Positions 39,804-48,369 of a stretch of 64,000 nucleotides of DNA are shown here, in pieces (the stretch's first letter is position 1; every line of letters begins with the position of its first letter). The stretch lies in NCBI RefSeq assembly GCF_016598615.1, contig NZ_CP066831.1:5580001-5644000 (forward strand), read 5' to 3'. This DNA comes from Streptomyces liliifuscus. GTDB lineage: Bacteria; Actinomycetota; Actinomycetes; Streptomycetales; Streptomycetaceae. The notes under the pieces are model-generated. The model ran no database searches. It had not been told where the DNA came from and saw only the letters and a list, made by a program, of their open reading frames with translations. A program made the translations under genes and the position numbers.

Positions 39804-41876
39804 GTGCGCAACCTGCTGCCGTTGATCGGCTCGACCGGCTCACACCCGGGCGGTCGTTCTGAGATGACCTGTCGGTTCCGCTGTGGTGACGCCTGCTTCC
39901 ACCCGGCGCCCAACACCAGCGCCAACGAATACGTCGGCGACGTCATCGCCGGAGCGCTCAGCCGCCGTTCCATGATGCGCGCGGCGGCCGCCGTGACCGT
40001 CACCGCGGCCGCCGGGGGCGCGGTCGTCGGCGCGGGCGCGACCCCGGCCGCCGCCCAGGCGCCCGAGGGCACGCCCGCCGCCTTCACCGGCGGCAAGGCC
40101 GCCCGCGGCCTCCGCTTCACGCCCGTCGCGCCGAACACCGCCGACGCCGTGACCGTCCCCGAGGGCTACGGCCAGAACGTCGTCATCCGCTGGGGCGAGC
40201 CCATCCTGCGCGGTGCCCCGGCCTTCGACCCGAACAGGCAGACCGCCCAGGCGCAGGCCGGCCAGTTCGGCTACAACTGCGACTTCCTCGCCCTGCTCCC
40301 GCTGCGGGGCGAGCGCGGCCGCCAGCTGCTCGTGGCGAACCACGAGTACACGGACGAAATCCTGATGTTCAAGGGTTACGACGCCGCCAACCCCACCCGC
40401 GAGCAGGTGGAGGTCGCCTGGGCCGCCCACGGTCTGGGCGTCGTCGTGGTCGAGGAGGACCGGAAGAGCGGCAGGCTCACCGCCGTGCCCCGCCACCACC
40501 TCAACCGCCGCGTCACCGCGACCACCGAGTTCCGGGTGACCGGTCCGGCGGCCGGCTCGAACCTCCTCAAGACCTCCGCCGACCCGACCGGCAAGAAGGT
40601 CCTCGGCACGCTCAACAACTGCGCCGGCGGCGAGACCCCCTGGGGCACCACGCTGCACGGCGAGGAGAACTTCAACCAGTACTTCGCCAACGCGAGCCGT
40701 CCCACGGACGCGCGCTACGGCATCGGCACCGGCGCCACCGAGCGCAAGTGGGAGCGTTTCGACAAGCGCTTCGACGTCGCCCAGGAGCCGAACGAGGTGC
40801 ACCGCTTCGGCTACATCGTCGAGCTGGACCCGTACGACCCCACCTCGACGCCCCGCAAGCGCACCGCGCTCGGCCGGTTCAAGCACGAGGGCGCGACCAT
40901 CCGCCTCACCGACGACGGCCGCCCGGTCGCCTACTCCGGCGACGACGAGCGCTTCGACTACATGTACAAGTTCGTCGGCAGCAAGCGGATGCGCCACGGC
41001 AACAGCCGCTCCGCCCGCGAGCACAACCTGACCCTCCTCGACGAGGGCACCCTGTACGTCGCCAAGCTCACCGGCGACTCCCCGGCGACCGAGATCGACG
41101 GCACGGGCAAGCTCCCGGCGGACGGCGAGTTCGACGGCAGCGGTACGTGGATCCCGCTGGCCACCGCCACCGCCAAGGGCGCCGTCTCGCACGTCGAGGG
41201 CATGACCGCCGAGGAGGTGTACGTCTTCACGCGCCTCGCCGGTGACAAGGTGGGCGCCACGAAGATGGACCGCCCCGAGGACATCCAGCCCTCGCCGCAC
41301 ACCGGCAAGGTCTACGTCGCCCTCACCAACAACACCAACCGCGGTGTCGGCTCCAACGCCAAGGCCGACGAGGCCAACCCGCGCAACGCCAACAAGCACG
41401 GGCACATCCTGGAGCTCACCGAGCGCCGCAACCGCGCCGACGCCACGACCTTCGCCTGGTCGCTGTTCCTCGTCGCGGGCGACCCGAAGGACCCGGCCAC
41501 GTACTTCGCCGGCTTCCCGAAGGACAAGGTCAGCCAGATCTCCTGCCCGGACAACGTGGCCTTCGACCCGCACGGCAACCTGTGGATCTCCACGGACGGC
41601 GCCCAGCTCGGCTCCCACGACGGCCTGTTCGGCGTGGCGACGAAGGGCGACCGGCGCGGTGAGCTGAAGCAGTTCCTGACCGTGCCGAAGGGCGCCGAGA
41701 CCTGCGGCCCCATCGTCCAGGACCGCCGCGTCCTCGTGGCGGTCCAGCACCCGGGCGAGATCACCGGCGCGACCGTCGAGAACCCCGCCAGCATCTGGCC
41801 CGACGGTCCCGGCAAGATGGTCCGCCCGGCAGTGGTGGCGGTCTGGCGCAAGGACGGCTGCGACATCGGCACCTGA
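39804..41876 (+). CDS. phoX: PhoX-type secreted alkaline phosphatase
   Basis: A 690-residue secreted phosphatase. GTG 39804 follows GGGGAGGG. A long N-terminal part with CRFRCGDACFHPAPN is followed by a twin-arginine signal (LSRRSMMRAAAAVTVTAAAG), which is typical of PhoX. The body has CAGGETPWGTTLHGEENF, RFKHEGATIRLTDDGRPVAY, DRPEDIQPSPHTGKVYVALT and PDNVAFDPHGNLWISTDG, the beta-propeller blocks of the DUF839 family that bind Fe and Ca. It releases phosphate from organic esters outside the cell. The PHO box upstream and strong terminator downstream make a simple phosphate-regulated unit. Confidence 0.94.
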   Translation: MRNLLPLIGSTGSHPGGRSEMTCRFRCGDACFHPAPNTSANEYVGDVIAGALSRRSMMRAAAAVTVTAAAGGAVVGAGATPAAAQAPEGTPAAFTGGKAARGLRFTPVAPNTADAVTVPEGYGQNVVIRWGEPILRGAPAFDPNRQTAQAQAGQFGYNCDFLALLPLRGERGRQLLVANHEYTDEILMFKGYDAANPTREQVEVAWAAHGLGVVVVEEDRKSGRLTAVPRHHLNRRVTATTEFRVTGPAAGSNLLKTSADPTGKKVLGTLNNCAGGETPWGTTLHGEENFNQYFANASRPTDARYGIGTGATERKWERFDKRFDVAQEPNEVHRFGYIVELDPYDPTSTPRKRTALGRFKHEGATIRLTDDGRPVAYSGDDERFDYMYKFVGSKRMRHGNSRSAREHNLTLLDEGTLYVAKLTGDSPATEIDGTGKLPADGEFDGSGTWIPLATATAKGAVSHVEGMTAEEVYVFTRLAGDKVGATKMDRPEDIQPSPHTGKVYVALTNNTNRGVGSNAKADEANPRNANKHGHILELTERRNRADATTFAWSLFLVAGDPKDPATYFAGFPKDKVSQISCPDNVAFDPHGNLWISTDGAQLGSHDGLFGVATKGDRRGELKQFLTVPKGAETCGPIVQDRRVLVAVQHPGEITGATVENPASIWPDGPGKMVRPAVVAVWRKDGCDIGT

Positions 41877-41880
41877 TCCA

Positions 41881-41920
41881 CAACAGGGGTGCCCTCTCCA
41901 GGAAGAGGGCACCCCTGTTG
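41881..41920 (+). terminator. Terminator after phoX
   Basis: CAACAGGGGTGCCCTCT and its perfect complement make a 17-bp stem with a 6-base loop, followed by CTTTGGTCTTTGTCTTT. It starts four bases after the stop codon. Confidence 0.92.
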
Positions 41921-41956
41921 CTTTGGTCTTTGTCTTTACCTTTGCCTTTGTCTTTT

Positions 41957-41977
41957 AGGGGCGCGGGGAACTGCGCG
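41957..41977 (+). repeat. Dispersed 21-bp repeat, copy B
   Basis: An exact copy, preceded by TTTGCCTTTGTCTTTT and followed by ACCAGCCCCCACCGAACCC. It lies between the phoX terminator and the convergent LysR gene. Confidence 0.9.
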
Positions 41978-42029
41978 ACCAGCCCCCACCGAACCCGCAC
42001 CCGACACACGACCCGGCGGCAGTCACCCC

Positions 42030-42953
42030 TCAGACACCCACCCGATCCAGCCACTCCCGATACCCCGGCGCCTCCCGGGCAACCTCCGCATACGCCTCCC
42101 ACAGCCCGGGAAACACAGAGTCCAACTCCCCCTCCGTACGCGCCGCGAGCAACAGCCGCACACCCAGCGGATCCCCCTGAATCCGCCGGACGGCCATCGC
42201 CGGCCCGGGCTGACACGTCGGCTGGCACACCGTGACGACCTCACCGGTCGAGACGAGTGACGCGGCCGTGTGGTAATCCCCGTGCAGCACACGGGGATTG
42301 AGCCCCGCGGCCCGCAGCATCCGATGGACCGCGTCCCACTCGCCGTCCACCGTGGGATCGATCATCCAGCGGTCCTCGGCCAGGTCGGAGAGCTGGACCT
42401 CGGCGTGCGCGGCGGCCGGATGGTCGGCGGGCAGGGAGACGAACTGCGGTTCGCGTTCGACGAGGACGCGCAGGGCGAGCCCCTCAGGCACCCGCAGCGG
42501 ACAGCCCTCCACCTCGTGCACGTAGGCGACGTCGAGCCGCCCGTCGGCGAGCATGCGCAGCAGCGCGTTCGGGGAGACGTCCATCTGCAGGACCGGCTCC
42601 CGCTGCCGCGCGCGCAGCCGGCGCAGCCAGCCCGCGAGGGCGCGGCTCGCGGTGGAGCCGATCCGGAGCTGGGGGCCGTCGTCGTCCGTCGCGGCGGCCC
42701 GCGCCTCCGCGACCAGGGCACGCATTTCGGCCACCAGCGGGCGGGCGCGGCCCAGGACGATACGGCCGAGCGGGGTCGGCCGGCAGCCGGTGCGTTCGCG
42801 GAGGAAGAGCGGCCCGCCGAGCTCCTGCTCGATGCGCTTGAGCTGGGTGCTCAACGAGGGCTGGGCCACGCCGAGTTGCCGGGCCGCCCGGTGCAGGCTG
42901 CCGGTGTCGGCGATGGCGCACAGTGCGCGGAGGTGCCTCACCTCGAGCTCCAT
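42030..42953 (-). CDS. LysR-family regulator divergent from snapalysin
   Basis: A 307-residue regulator. The helix-turn-helix is in LRALCAIADTGSLHRAARQL, GVAQPSLSTQLKRIEQELGG; the periplasmic-binding-like effector domain follows (LRIGSTASRALAGWL). In streptomycetes a LysR regulator is regularly encoded opposite the small protease snapalysin and activates it, and the layout here is the same. The 227-bp gap contains LysR-type palindromes. Confidence 0.92.
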   Translation of the reverse strand: MELEVRHLRALCAIADTGSLHRAARQLGVAQPSLSTQLKRIEQELGGPLFLRERTGCRPTPLGRIVLGRARPLVAEMRALVAEARAAATDDDGPQLRIGSTASRALAGWLRRLRARQREPVLQMDVSPNALLRMLADGRLDVAYVHEVEGCPLRVPEGLALRVLVEREPQFVSLPADHPAAAHAEVQLSDLAEDRWMIDPTVDGEWDAVHRMLRAAGLNPRVLHGDYHTAASLVSTGEVVTVCQPTCQPGPAMAVRRIQGDPLGVRLLLAARTEGELDSVFPGLWEAYAEVAREAPGYREWLDRVGV

Positions 42954-43028
42954 GCGGCGAGCCTAGGACGGTCACACGAGCCGCACCAGACGCACAAACC
43001 CCAACCGAAGGGGGCGAGTTGGGTCGGA

Positions 43029-43099
43029 TACCGATCGGTAAATGATCAGTAGTCGACTGTTGGTGATCGTTAATGACCGGGTGATAGCTGGGTCCTATC
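43029..43099. promoter_or_regulatory. LysR-type palindromes upstream of snpA
   Basis: TACCGATCGGTA (43029-43040) is a perfect 12-bp palindrome. GATAG-CTGGGTC-CTATC (43083-43099) fits the LysR T-N11-A rule (T43085, A43097). The two sites, about 54 bp apart, match the usual regulatory-site/activation-site pair. Confidence 0.6.
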
Positions 43100-43180
43100 T
43101 CCGATTGCCATCATCACAGCCGTCCCACAGGCACAGACACTCACCGATGACGACTTCACCCCCCACTCAAGGAGTCATCG

Positions 43181-43855
43181 ATGCGACTGTCCACCCGTCT
43201 GTCCACGCCCGTTCTCTCGGCCGCGGTCGGGCTCGGTCTCACGGCCGCCGTGCTCGGGGCCGTCCCGGCCTCCGCGGCGCCCGCGCCCGTGGCCCCGGCC
43301 GCGCCCTTCGCGGGCTACAACGGTTCCGGCGAGGAGGCCAAGGCCAACAAGGCGTTCTTCGACGCGGTGCTGAAGTCCGTGGCCGAGAAGCGCGCCGCGA
43401 ACCCGACATCCGCCGCCGCTGTCACCGTGGTCTACAACGCCTCGGCCGCGCCGACCTTCAGCGCCCAGATAGCCCGCAGTACGTCGATCTGGAACAGCTC
43501 CGTCTCGAACGTCAAGCTCCAGGCCGGCACCAGCGGCGCGAGTTTCACGTACCGCGAGGGGAACGACTCGCGCGGTTCGTACGCGTCCACGGACGGGCAC
43601 GGGCGGGGCTACATATTCCTCGACTACAGGCAGAACCAGCAGTACGACTCCACGCGCGTGACCGCCCACGAGACCGGGCACGTGCTCGGGCTGCCCGACC
43701 ACTACAGCGGGCCCTGCAGCGAGCTGATGTCGGGCGGCGGGCCCGGCACGTCCTGCACGAACGCGAACCCGAACGCGGCCGAGCGGGCCCGCGTCGACCA
43801 GCTGTGGATCAACGGCCTCGCGAAGGCACTGGCGAAGGTGAATCAGGACCGGTAG
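43181..43855 (+). CDS. snpA: Snapalysin (M7 zinc protease)
   Basis: A 224-residue secreted protease. The signal peptide (STPVLSAAVGLGLTAAVLGA) and short pro-part precede the M7 domain. Zinc motif HETGHVLGLPD has His163, Glu164, His167 and Asp173 as third metal ligand, the mark of this smallest zinc protease family. SELMSGGGPGTSC gives the Met-turn-like segment and a Cys pair. It cleaves near aromatic residues in milk proteins. It is controlled in other streptomycetes by the divergent LysR gene. A terminator follows 33 bp after the stop. Confidence 0.95.
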   Translation: MRLSTRLSTPVLSAAVGLGLTAAVLGAVPASAAPAPVAPAAPFAGYNGSGEEAKANKAFFDAVLKSVAEKRAANPTSAAAVTVVYNASAAPTFSAQIARSTSIWNSSVSNVKLQAGTSGASFTYREGNDSRGSYASTDGHGRGYIFLDYRQNQQYDSTRVTAHETGHVLGLPDHYSGPCSELMSGGGPGTSCTNANPNAAERARVDQLWINGLAKALAKVNQDR

Positions 43856-43887
43856 GTCCCCCTGGATGCACCACCCACCCCCCACTG

Positions 43888-43924
43888 ACGTGGGCCGTCC
43901 CTCCTGCACAGGGGCGGCCCGCGT
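43888..43924 (+). terminator. Terminator after snpA
   Basis: ACGTGGGCCGTCCC pairs with GGGGCGGCCCGCGT (14 bp, two G-T pairs, 9-base loop) and is followed by CGCCTTTTCTCC. Confidence 0.82.
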
Positions 43925-43967
43925 CGCCTTTTCTCCCCCTGCCCCGCCTCCTTTTCCTTCCCTGCCC

Positions 43968-45056
43968 CTACGTGCTCTTGAAGAGGGTCAGATCCACGAC
44001 GAGCGTCCGGTGGTCCGTGTCTCCGAGGTCCAGGAAACGGGCCCTGTTCGCCGAGAAGTCCCGGGACACCAGGACGTGGTCGATCTGGGCGCCGAGGGGC
44101 GGGGCCGTTCTGGCCGGCCAGCTCGGTGTGCGGGCGTCGCCGGTGAGACGGGCGGCGTCCCCGAACCCGGCGTCCAGGATGCGCCGGAAGGCCGCGTGGT
44201 CCTGGGAGGCGTTGAAGTCGCCCGCGAGGACCGTGGGCCGGGTGCGGTTCGCGTTCGCGTAGTCGCGGAGGTCGGACAGCTCCTCGCGCCAGGTGGACAG
44301 GTGCGTCGGCAGCGGGGGCATGGGGTGGGCCAGCTGGAGCCGGATCTCGTTGCCCTTCACATCGGCCGTGGCACCGGGCATGCCCATGGTGGCGGGGATG
44401 CCCGCGGCAGGCTTGAGGGGATGGCGGCTGAGGATCACCGAACCGTCGGACCCGGCGCCTTCGACCGCCTGCCTGTAGGGGTACGAGCCCTTGCCCACGG
44501 CACCGCTCCCGCTGTCCGCGCGGCCCTCTCCGCCTTCTCCTTCGTCTCCCGTGGCCTTGTCCTCCGTGGCCTTTCCGAAGGCCTGCTCCAGCTTCTCCTC
44601 GCACGTGTACTCGCATTCCTGGACGAAGACGAGGTCGGGCCGCTGGTCCCTGATCGCGTCGATGAGTCCGTCCGTGGCCTGGCCGAACTCGACGTTCGAG
44701 GTGAGTACGCGGAGTTCGGCGACCGGGGCGCCATCGGGCTGCGAGCTCTTTCCGTACGGCTCGATGTACCAGGCGAGCGCGGCGAGCACGGCCACGCTCC
44801 AGACGAGGCCGAGGCGCCAGCGGGAGAGGGCGGCGAAGAGGAGGGCGACGGCGGTGGGGGCGAGGAGCCAGGGCAGGAACGCGAGCAGTTGGGGTACGGG
44901 GGTGATGCCGTCGGTGTCCGCGATGCGGCACCCGACGACTGTGCTCACGCCGGTGAGCAGCAGTGCGGCGAACCAGGCGCCGGCCCGGGTGCCGCCGCGG
45001 CGTTCCACGGGGGCGTCGTCCGTCCACTCGTCCGCCTCGGCCGTCGCGTTGCGCAA
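43968..45056 (-). CDS. Membrane endonuclease/exonuclease/phosphatase family protein
   Basis: A 362-residue protein with three N-terminal membrane helices (AALLLTGVSTVVGC, LLAFLPWLLAPTAVALLFAA, GLVWSVAVLAALAWYI) and an extracellular DNase I-like domain: LRVLTSNVEF, PDLVFVQECE, GSVILSRHPL, VLAGDFNASQDHAAFR, and the final IDHVLVSRDF and DLGDTDHRTLVVDL His motif. A Glu/Gly insert (KATGDEGEGGEGRADSG) is seen near residue 175. Substrate may be nucleic acid, phosphoinositide-like lipid or phosphodiester. The start is TTG 45056 with GAAGGGGG upstream. Confidence 0.85.
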   Translation of the reverse strand: MRNATAEADEWTDDAPVERRGGTRAGAWFAALLLTGVSTVVGCRIADTDGITPVPQLLAFLPWLLAPTAVALLFAALSRWRLGLVWSVAVLAALAWYIEPYGKSSQPDGAPVAELRVLTSNVEFGQATDGLIDAIRDQRPDLVFVQECEYTCEEKLEQAFGKATEDKATGDEGEGGEGRADSGSGAVGKGSYPYRQAVEGAGSDGSVILSRHPLKPAAGIPATMGMPGATADVKGNEIRLQLAHPMPPLPTHLSTWREELSDLRDYANANRTRPTVLAGDFNASQDHAAFRRILDAGFGDAARLTGDARTPSWPARTAPPLGAQIDHVLVSRDFSANRARFLDLGDTDHRTLVVDLTLFKST

Positions 45057-45154
45057 GTCCGCCCCCTTCCGTCTGCTGGATCCTCCCTTAAAGACGGAGG
45101 ATGTGGGGGGACGGTTGAGGACTGCTGCCGGGTGCGGGCCCGGTGGGGGCTGGT

Positions 45155-45175
45155 CGCGCAGTTCCCCGCGCCCCT
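45155..45175 (-). repeat. Dispersed 21-bp repeat, copy C
   Basis: An exact copy in minus orientation. It faces copy D across 36 bp, so the pair forms a long inverted repeat between the endonuclease-family gene and the hydrolase gene. Confidence 0.9.
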
Positions 45176-45211
45176 GAAAAAGCGGGGCTGCGCCCCTGGC
45201 TTTTTGTCTTT

Positions 45212-45232
45212 AGGGGCGCGGGGAACTGCGCG
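45212..45232 (+). repeat. Dispersed 21-bp repeat, copy D
   Basis: An exact copy in plus orientation, the right arm of the C/D composite. The 36-bp centre holds GGGGCTGCGCCCC and TGGCTTTTTGTCTTT. Confidence 0.9.
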
Positions 45233-45254
45233 AGCAACCCCCACGCACCCGCAC

Positions 45255-46031
45255 TCAAAGACGACGCAGAAGCGCGGCCAGGGCCGCATTGAACTGCTCG
45301 GGCTGTTCAAGGTTCGGCATGTGTGCCGCCCGCGGCACGACCCGGAGCGCGGAGCCCGGGATCGCCGCGTGCATGGCGCGCGCGTCCGCCACGGGCGTGT
45401 ACTCGTCGTCCTCGCCGACGACCACGAGCGTCGGAACCGTGACGCGGGTCAGCAGCTCGCGATAGTCGGGGCGTTCCGCCCGCCCCCGCAGGGCAGCGGC
45501 CGCGCCCTCGGGGGACGTGGCCGTCATCATGCGGTGCACGTGGGCCGCCACATCAGGGTGGGCGTACGGGGCGACCATCTTGTGCAGGACCTCGTCGGCG
45601 TACGGGCGCATGCCCTCGCGGAGGAGGCGGTCGGCCATGTCGTTGCGGGACTTCTTGCCGGCCGGGGTCTCGGCCGCCGGGAACGTGTCGGCCAGGACCA
45701 GCGCCCGGACGCGCTCGGGGAACTGCCGGTAGCACTCCATGACGATCTGGCCGCCCATGGAAAGCCCGGCCAGCGCGAACTCGCGTACGTCCAGGTCGTC
45801 GAGGAGGGCCGCGATGTCCTCGGCGAAGGTGGCGAGCGGGGTCACCCCGGGGACCACCGGGGAACTGCCGTAACCGCGCAGGTCGGGGGCGATCACCCGG
45901 CGGTCCGGGGAGAAGGCGGCGAGCTGCGGGGCCCACATGGTGCGGTCGAAGGGGTGGCCGTGGATCAGGACAAGGGGCACGGAGGTTGAGGCATGCGCGC
46001 CTTTGTCCTCGTACAGGAGGAAGGGAGCCAT
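45255..46031 (-). CDS. Alpha/beta hydrolase
   Basis: A 258-residue hydrolase from ATG 46031 (MAPFLLYEDKG). The fold motifs are VPLVLIHGHPFDRTMW (oxyanion hole), nucleophile Ser in ALAGLSMGGQIVM, catalytic Asp in VVGEDDEYTP, and His in PRAAHMPNLEQPEQF. The substrate is unknown; esterase, lactonase or dienelactone-type hydrolysis are possible. It is divergent from a MocR regulator with direct repeats between them, so it is the likely regulated target. Confidence 0.9.
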   Translation of the reverse strand: MAPFLLYEDKGAHASTSVPLVLIHGHPFDRTMWAPQLAAFSPDRRVIAPDLRGYGSSPVVPGVTPLATFAEDIAALLDDLDVREFALAGLSMGGQIVMECYRQFPERVRALVLADTFPAAETPAGKKSRNDMADRLLREGMRPYADEVLHKMVAPYAHPDVAAHVHRMMTATSPEGAAAALRGRAERPDYRELLTRVTVPTLVVVGEDDEYTPVADARAMHAAIPGSALRVVPRAAHMPNLEQPEQFNAALAALLRRL

Positions 46032-46057
46032 GTTCAGGACCCTAGATTCAGGGAACT

Positions 46058-46092
46058 CCTCGGTGCAATAAGATCTTTGCCCTCGGTGCAAT
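46058..46092. promoter_or_regulatory. Direct-repeat operator for the MocR regulator
   Basis: CCTCGGTGCAAT at 46058-46069 is repeated exactly at 46081-46092, 23 bp apart, about two helical turns. MocR proteins typically bind direct repeats of this kind. The site lies between the divergent hydrolase and MocR genes and close to both starts. Confidence 0.75.
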
Positions 46093-46107
46093 CCAGGGAG
46101 GGGTGGC

Positions 46108-47430
46108 GTGGAGGACTATCGGCGTATCGCCGACCGGCTGGCCGAGGAGATCCTCACGGGACGGCTGAAGGCCGGTGAACGGCTGCCGCCGCAGCGGGTG
46201 TTCGCCCGGCGGCGGCGCATCGCGGGGTCCACCGCCGGGCGCGTGTACGGGGAGCTGGTGCGGCGGGGCCTGGTCGTCGGGGAGGTCGGGCGCGGCACGT
46301 TCGTACGGGCGGCGCCGGTGCCGTCGGGGCGGGCGCTGGCCGAGCCGGCGACCACGGCGGCGGTCAATCTGGAGCTCAACTACCCGTCCGTGGAAGGGCA
46401 GTCGGAGCTGCTGGCCGGCGGACTCGTGCCGCTGCTGCGGGCCGATGTGCTGGGGGAGGCGACCCGTGCGGTGCCCGCCACCGGGACCGCCGCCGCGCGC
46501 GAGGCCGTCGCCGGGCTGCTGTCCGGATCGGGGTGGCGGCCCCACCCGGAGCAGCTCCTCTTCGCCGGGAACGCCCGGCAGGCCATCGCGGGCGCGCTCG
46601 CCTCGCTGGTACGGCCCGGCGGGCGCGTCGGGGTCGAGGCGCTGACGTATCCGCTGGTCAAGGAGATCGCGACGCGGATCGGATGCACACTCGTACCGCT
46701 GGAGACGGACAGGGAAGGGCTGCTGCCCGGGGCCGTCGCCGCCGCCCACCACTCCGCGCCGCTCGCCGCCCTCTACGTCCAGCCGACCCTGCACAATCCC
46801 ACCTCGGCCACGATGGGTGACGCGCGCAAGCGTGAACTCGCCGAGGTCGTAAGAGAGTTGGGACTGCCGGTCGTGGAGGACCGGATCTGGTCGTTCCTGC
46901 ACGAGGAGGGCGTGCCGTTCGCCGCGTACGCCCCCGAGGGCGTCCATGTCGTCGACGGACTGTCCAAGCGGGTCGCGCCCGGGCTGACCGTCGGTTTTCT
47001 CGTCGTGCCCGAGGGGCGTGCCGAGGCGGCGGCGGGGGCGCTGCGGTCGGGCGGGTGGACGGCGGGACGGTTCGCGCTGGAGGCGGGGACCCGGTGGATC
47101 CAGGACGGGGTCGTGGACCGGCTGGTCGCCGACCGGCGGGCGGACGCAGCCCGGCGGCAGCGGGTCGTCGCGGAACTGCTCGACGGATTCGACGTACGCG
47201 CCGATCCGTCCGCGTACTACGCCTGGTGGGAGCTGCCGTCGCCGTGGCGCGCGGACACCTTCACGGCGGCCGCGGCGGCGCGCGGGATCGCGGTCACGCC
47301 GGGGTCCGCCTTCGCGGTGGGGGAGCAGGGGGCACCGGACGCCGTCAGGCTCGGGCTCGCGTCGGTTCCGGTGCCGGTGCTGGGGCAGGCGCTGCGGACG
47401 CTGCGCGACGTCGCGCGTGGTGGTCCATGA
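46108..47430 (+). CDS. MocR-type GntR/aminotransferase regulator
   Basis: A 440-residue regulator from GTG 46108. The N-terminal GntR winged helix (RRIADRLAEEILTGRLKAGE, RLPPQRVFARRRRIAGSTAG) is fused to a fold-type I aminotransferase domain (YVQPTLHNPTSATMG, VEDRIWSFL, and the PLP lysine in VVDGLSKRVAPGLTVGFLV). MocR proteins use pyridoxal phosphate to sense amino compounds and control a neighbouring gene. Here the divergent hydrolase is the natural target. Its last 86 bp overlap the convergent membrane-protein gene. Confidence 0.92.
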   Translation: MEDYRRIADRLAEEILTGRLKAGERLPPQRVFARRRRIAGSTAGRVYGELVRRGLVVGEVGRGTFVRAAPVPSGRALAEPATTAAVNLELNYPSVEGQSELLAGGLVPLLRADVLGEATRAVPATGTAAAREAVAGLLSGSGWRPHPEQLLFAGNARQAIAGALASLVRPGGRVGVEALTYPLVKEIATRIGCTLVPLETDREGLLPGAVAAAHHSAPLAALYVQPTLHNPTSATMGDARKRELAEVVRELGLPVVEDRIWSFLHEEGVPFAAYAPEGVHVVDGLSKRVAPGLTVGFLVVPEGRAEAAAGALRSGGWTAGRFALEAGTRWIQDGVVDRLVADRRADAARRQRVVAELLDGFDVRADPSAYYAWWELPSPWRADTFTAAAAARGIAVTPGSAFAVGEQGAPDAVRLGLASVPVPVLGQALRTLRDVARGGP

Positions 47431-48229
47431 ACCAGGTCGCGGCGGCGACGGTCAGGCCGAGGGCCAGGATGAACCAGGTGGCCGTGCGAAGTGTCGAGGT
47501 CAGGGCGTCGTAGACGGTGCCGGCCGCCGCCCGGGAGACATGGGTGGGGAGGTCGGCGAGCGTCAGGGCGCGGCCGATGACCGTGGCGAGGGCCAGCAGC
47601 GCGGCGCCCAGGGCCATGCCGAGTGCCGTGGCCGTGACGGCCTGGCGGCGGCGTACGGCCAGCAGGATGCCGCCGACGGCCAGGGCGACCGCCGCGAGCG
47701 GGAGCCAGAAGCCCGCGATCTCCAGCACGTGGAACCCCTTCCGGAGCGTGCTCAGCTCCTGGGCCTCGAGGACCGTGATCTCGGTGTGCTCGATGGGGAT
47801 GCGGTTCGCCAACGGCACCCGGTCGTAGGACAGCTGGGACTTCAGCTGCTGGGTGACGGGTGCCAGATCGAGGGTGACGGCGCCCTCGCGGCCGCTGCGC
47901 AGGGCCCGCAGGACGGCGTCGTGCGCGGCCCGGTTCGCCGTGTTCCAGGCCGCGCGGAAGGCCTCCGTACCGGTGAAGGACCGCACCGCCCTGCGTACGT
48001 ACGCGCGGACCTCGCCCTCCAGCGGTCCGACCTCGATCTGGTTCATGACCCCGTCGGTGACCGAGTCGGCGATCGCGCTCTGCACGTCGGGCCCGGCGGC
48101 GAGCGGCGCCATCGTGTCGACGTACCGTCCGGTGTCGCCGATCTCGTACTTCGCCCATGCCGAAAGCCCGCCCAGCGGCACGAGGACGCAGGCGAGCACG
48201 ATCAGCACCGCCGAGAGGACTTTCCGCAC
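47345..48229 (-). CDS. Membrane protein of unknown function
   Basis: A 294-residue protein with an N-terminal helix (VLSAVLIVLACVLVPLGGL), an extracellular region of about 140 residues (DTGRYVDTMAPLAAGPDVQS, ANRIPIEHTEITVLEAQEL), and three further helices (WLPLAAVALAVGGILLAV, ALGMALGAALLALATVIG, WFILALGLTVAAATWFM). The C-terminus is Ala/Pro/Arg-rich. The pattern resembles a widespread actinobacterial membrane family without known role. Its 3' end overlaps the 3' end of the MocR gene. Confidence 0.85.
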   Translation of the reverse strand: MRKVLSAVLIVLACVLVPLGGLSAWAKYEIGDTGRYVDTMAPLAAGPDVQSAIADSVTDGVMNQIEVGPLEGEVRAYVRRAVRSFTGTEAFRAAWNTANRAAHDAVLRALRSGREGAVTLDLAPVTQQLKSQLSYDRVPLANRIPIEHTEITVLEAQELSTLRKGFHVLEIAGFWLPLAAVALAVGGILLAVRRRQAVTATALGMALGAALLALATVIGRALTLADLPTHVSRAAAGTVYDALTSTLRTATWFILALGLTVAAATWFMDHHARRRAASAAPAPAPAPEPTRARA

Positions 48230-48242
48230 CCCTCAAGGAAGA

Positions 48243-48281
48243 ACCCCGGCCGCGCGCCCCGCCATCGGGCACGGCCGGGGT
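48243..48281 (-). terminator. Terminator after the ABC exporter operon
   Basis: ACCCCGGCCG pairs perfectly with CGGCCGGGGT around a 19-base loop. It is placed between the permease stop and the start of the next minus-strand gene. Confidence 0.68.
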
Positions 48282-48369
48282 GACTGCATCCGGGCCTGGA
48301 TTGCGTTCTTCCGGGGGACGGACGGCGACCGTCCGGGCCCCCGGGAGAGCGTGTGGTGGTGGAAACGCG

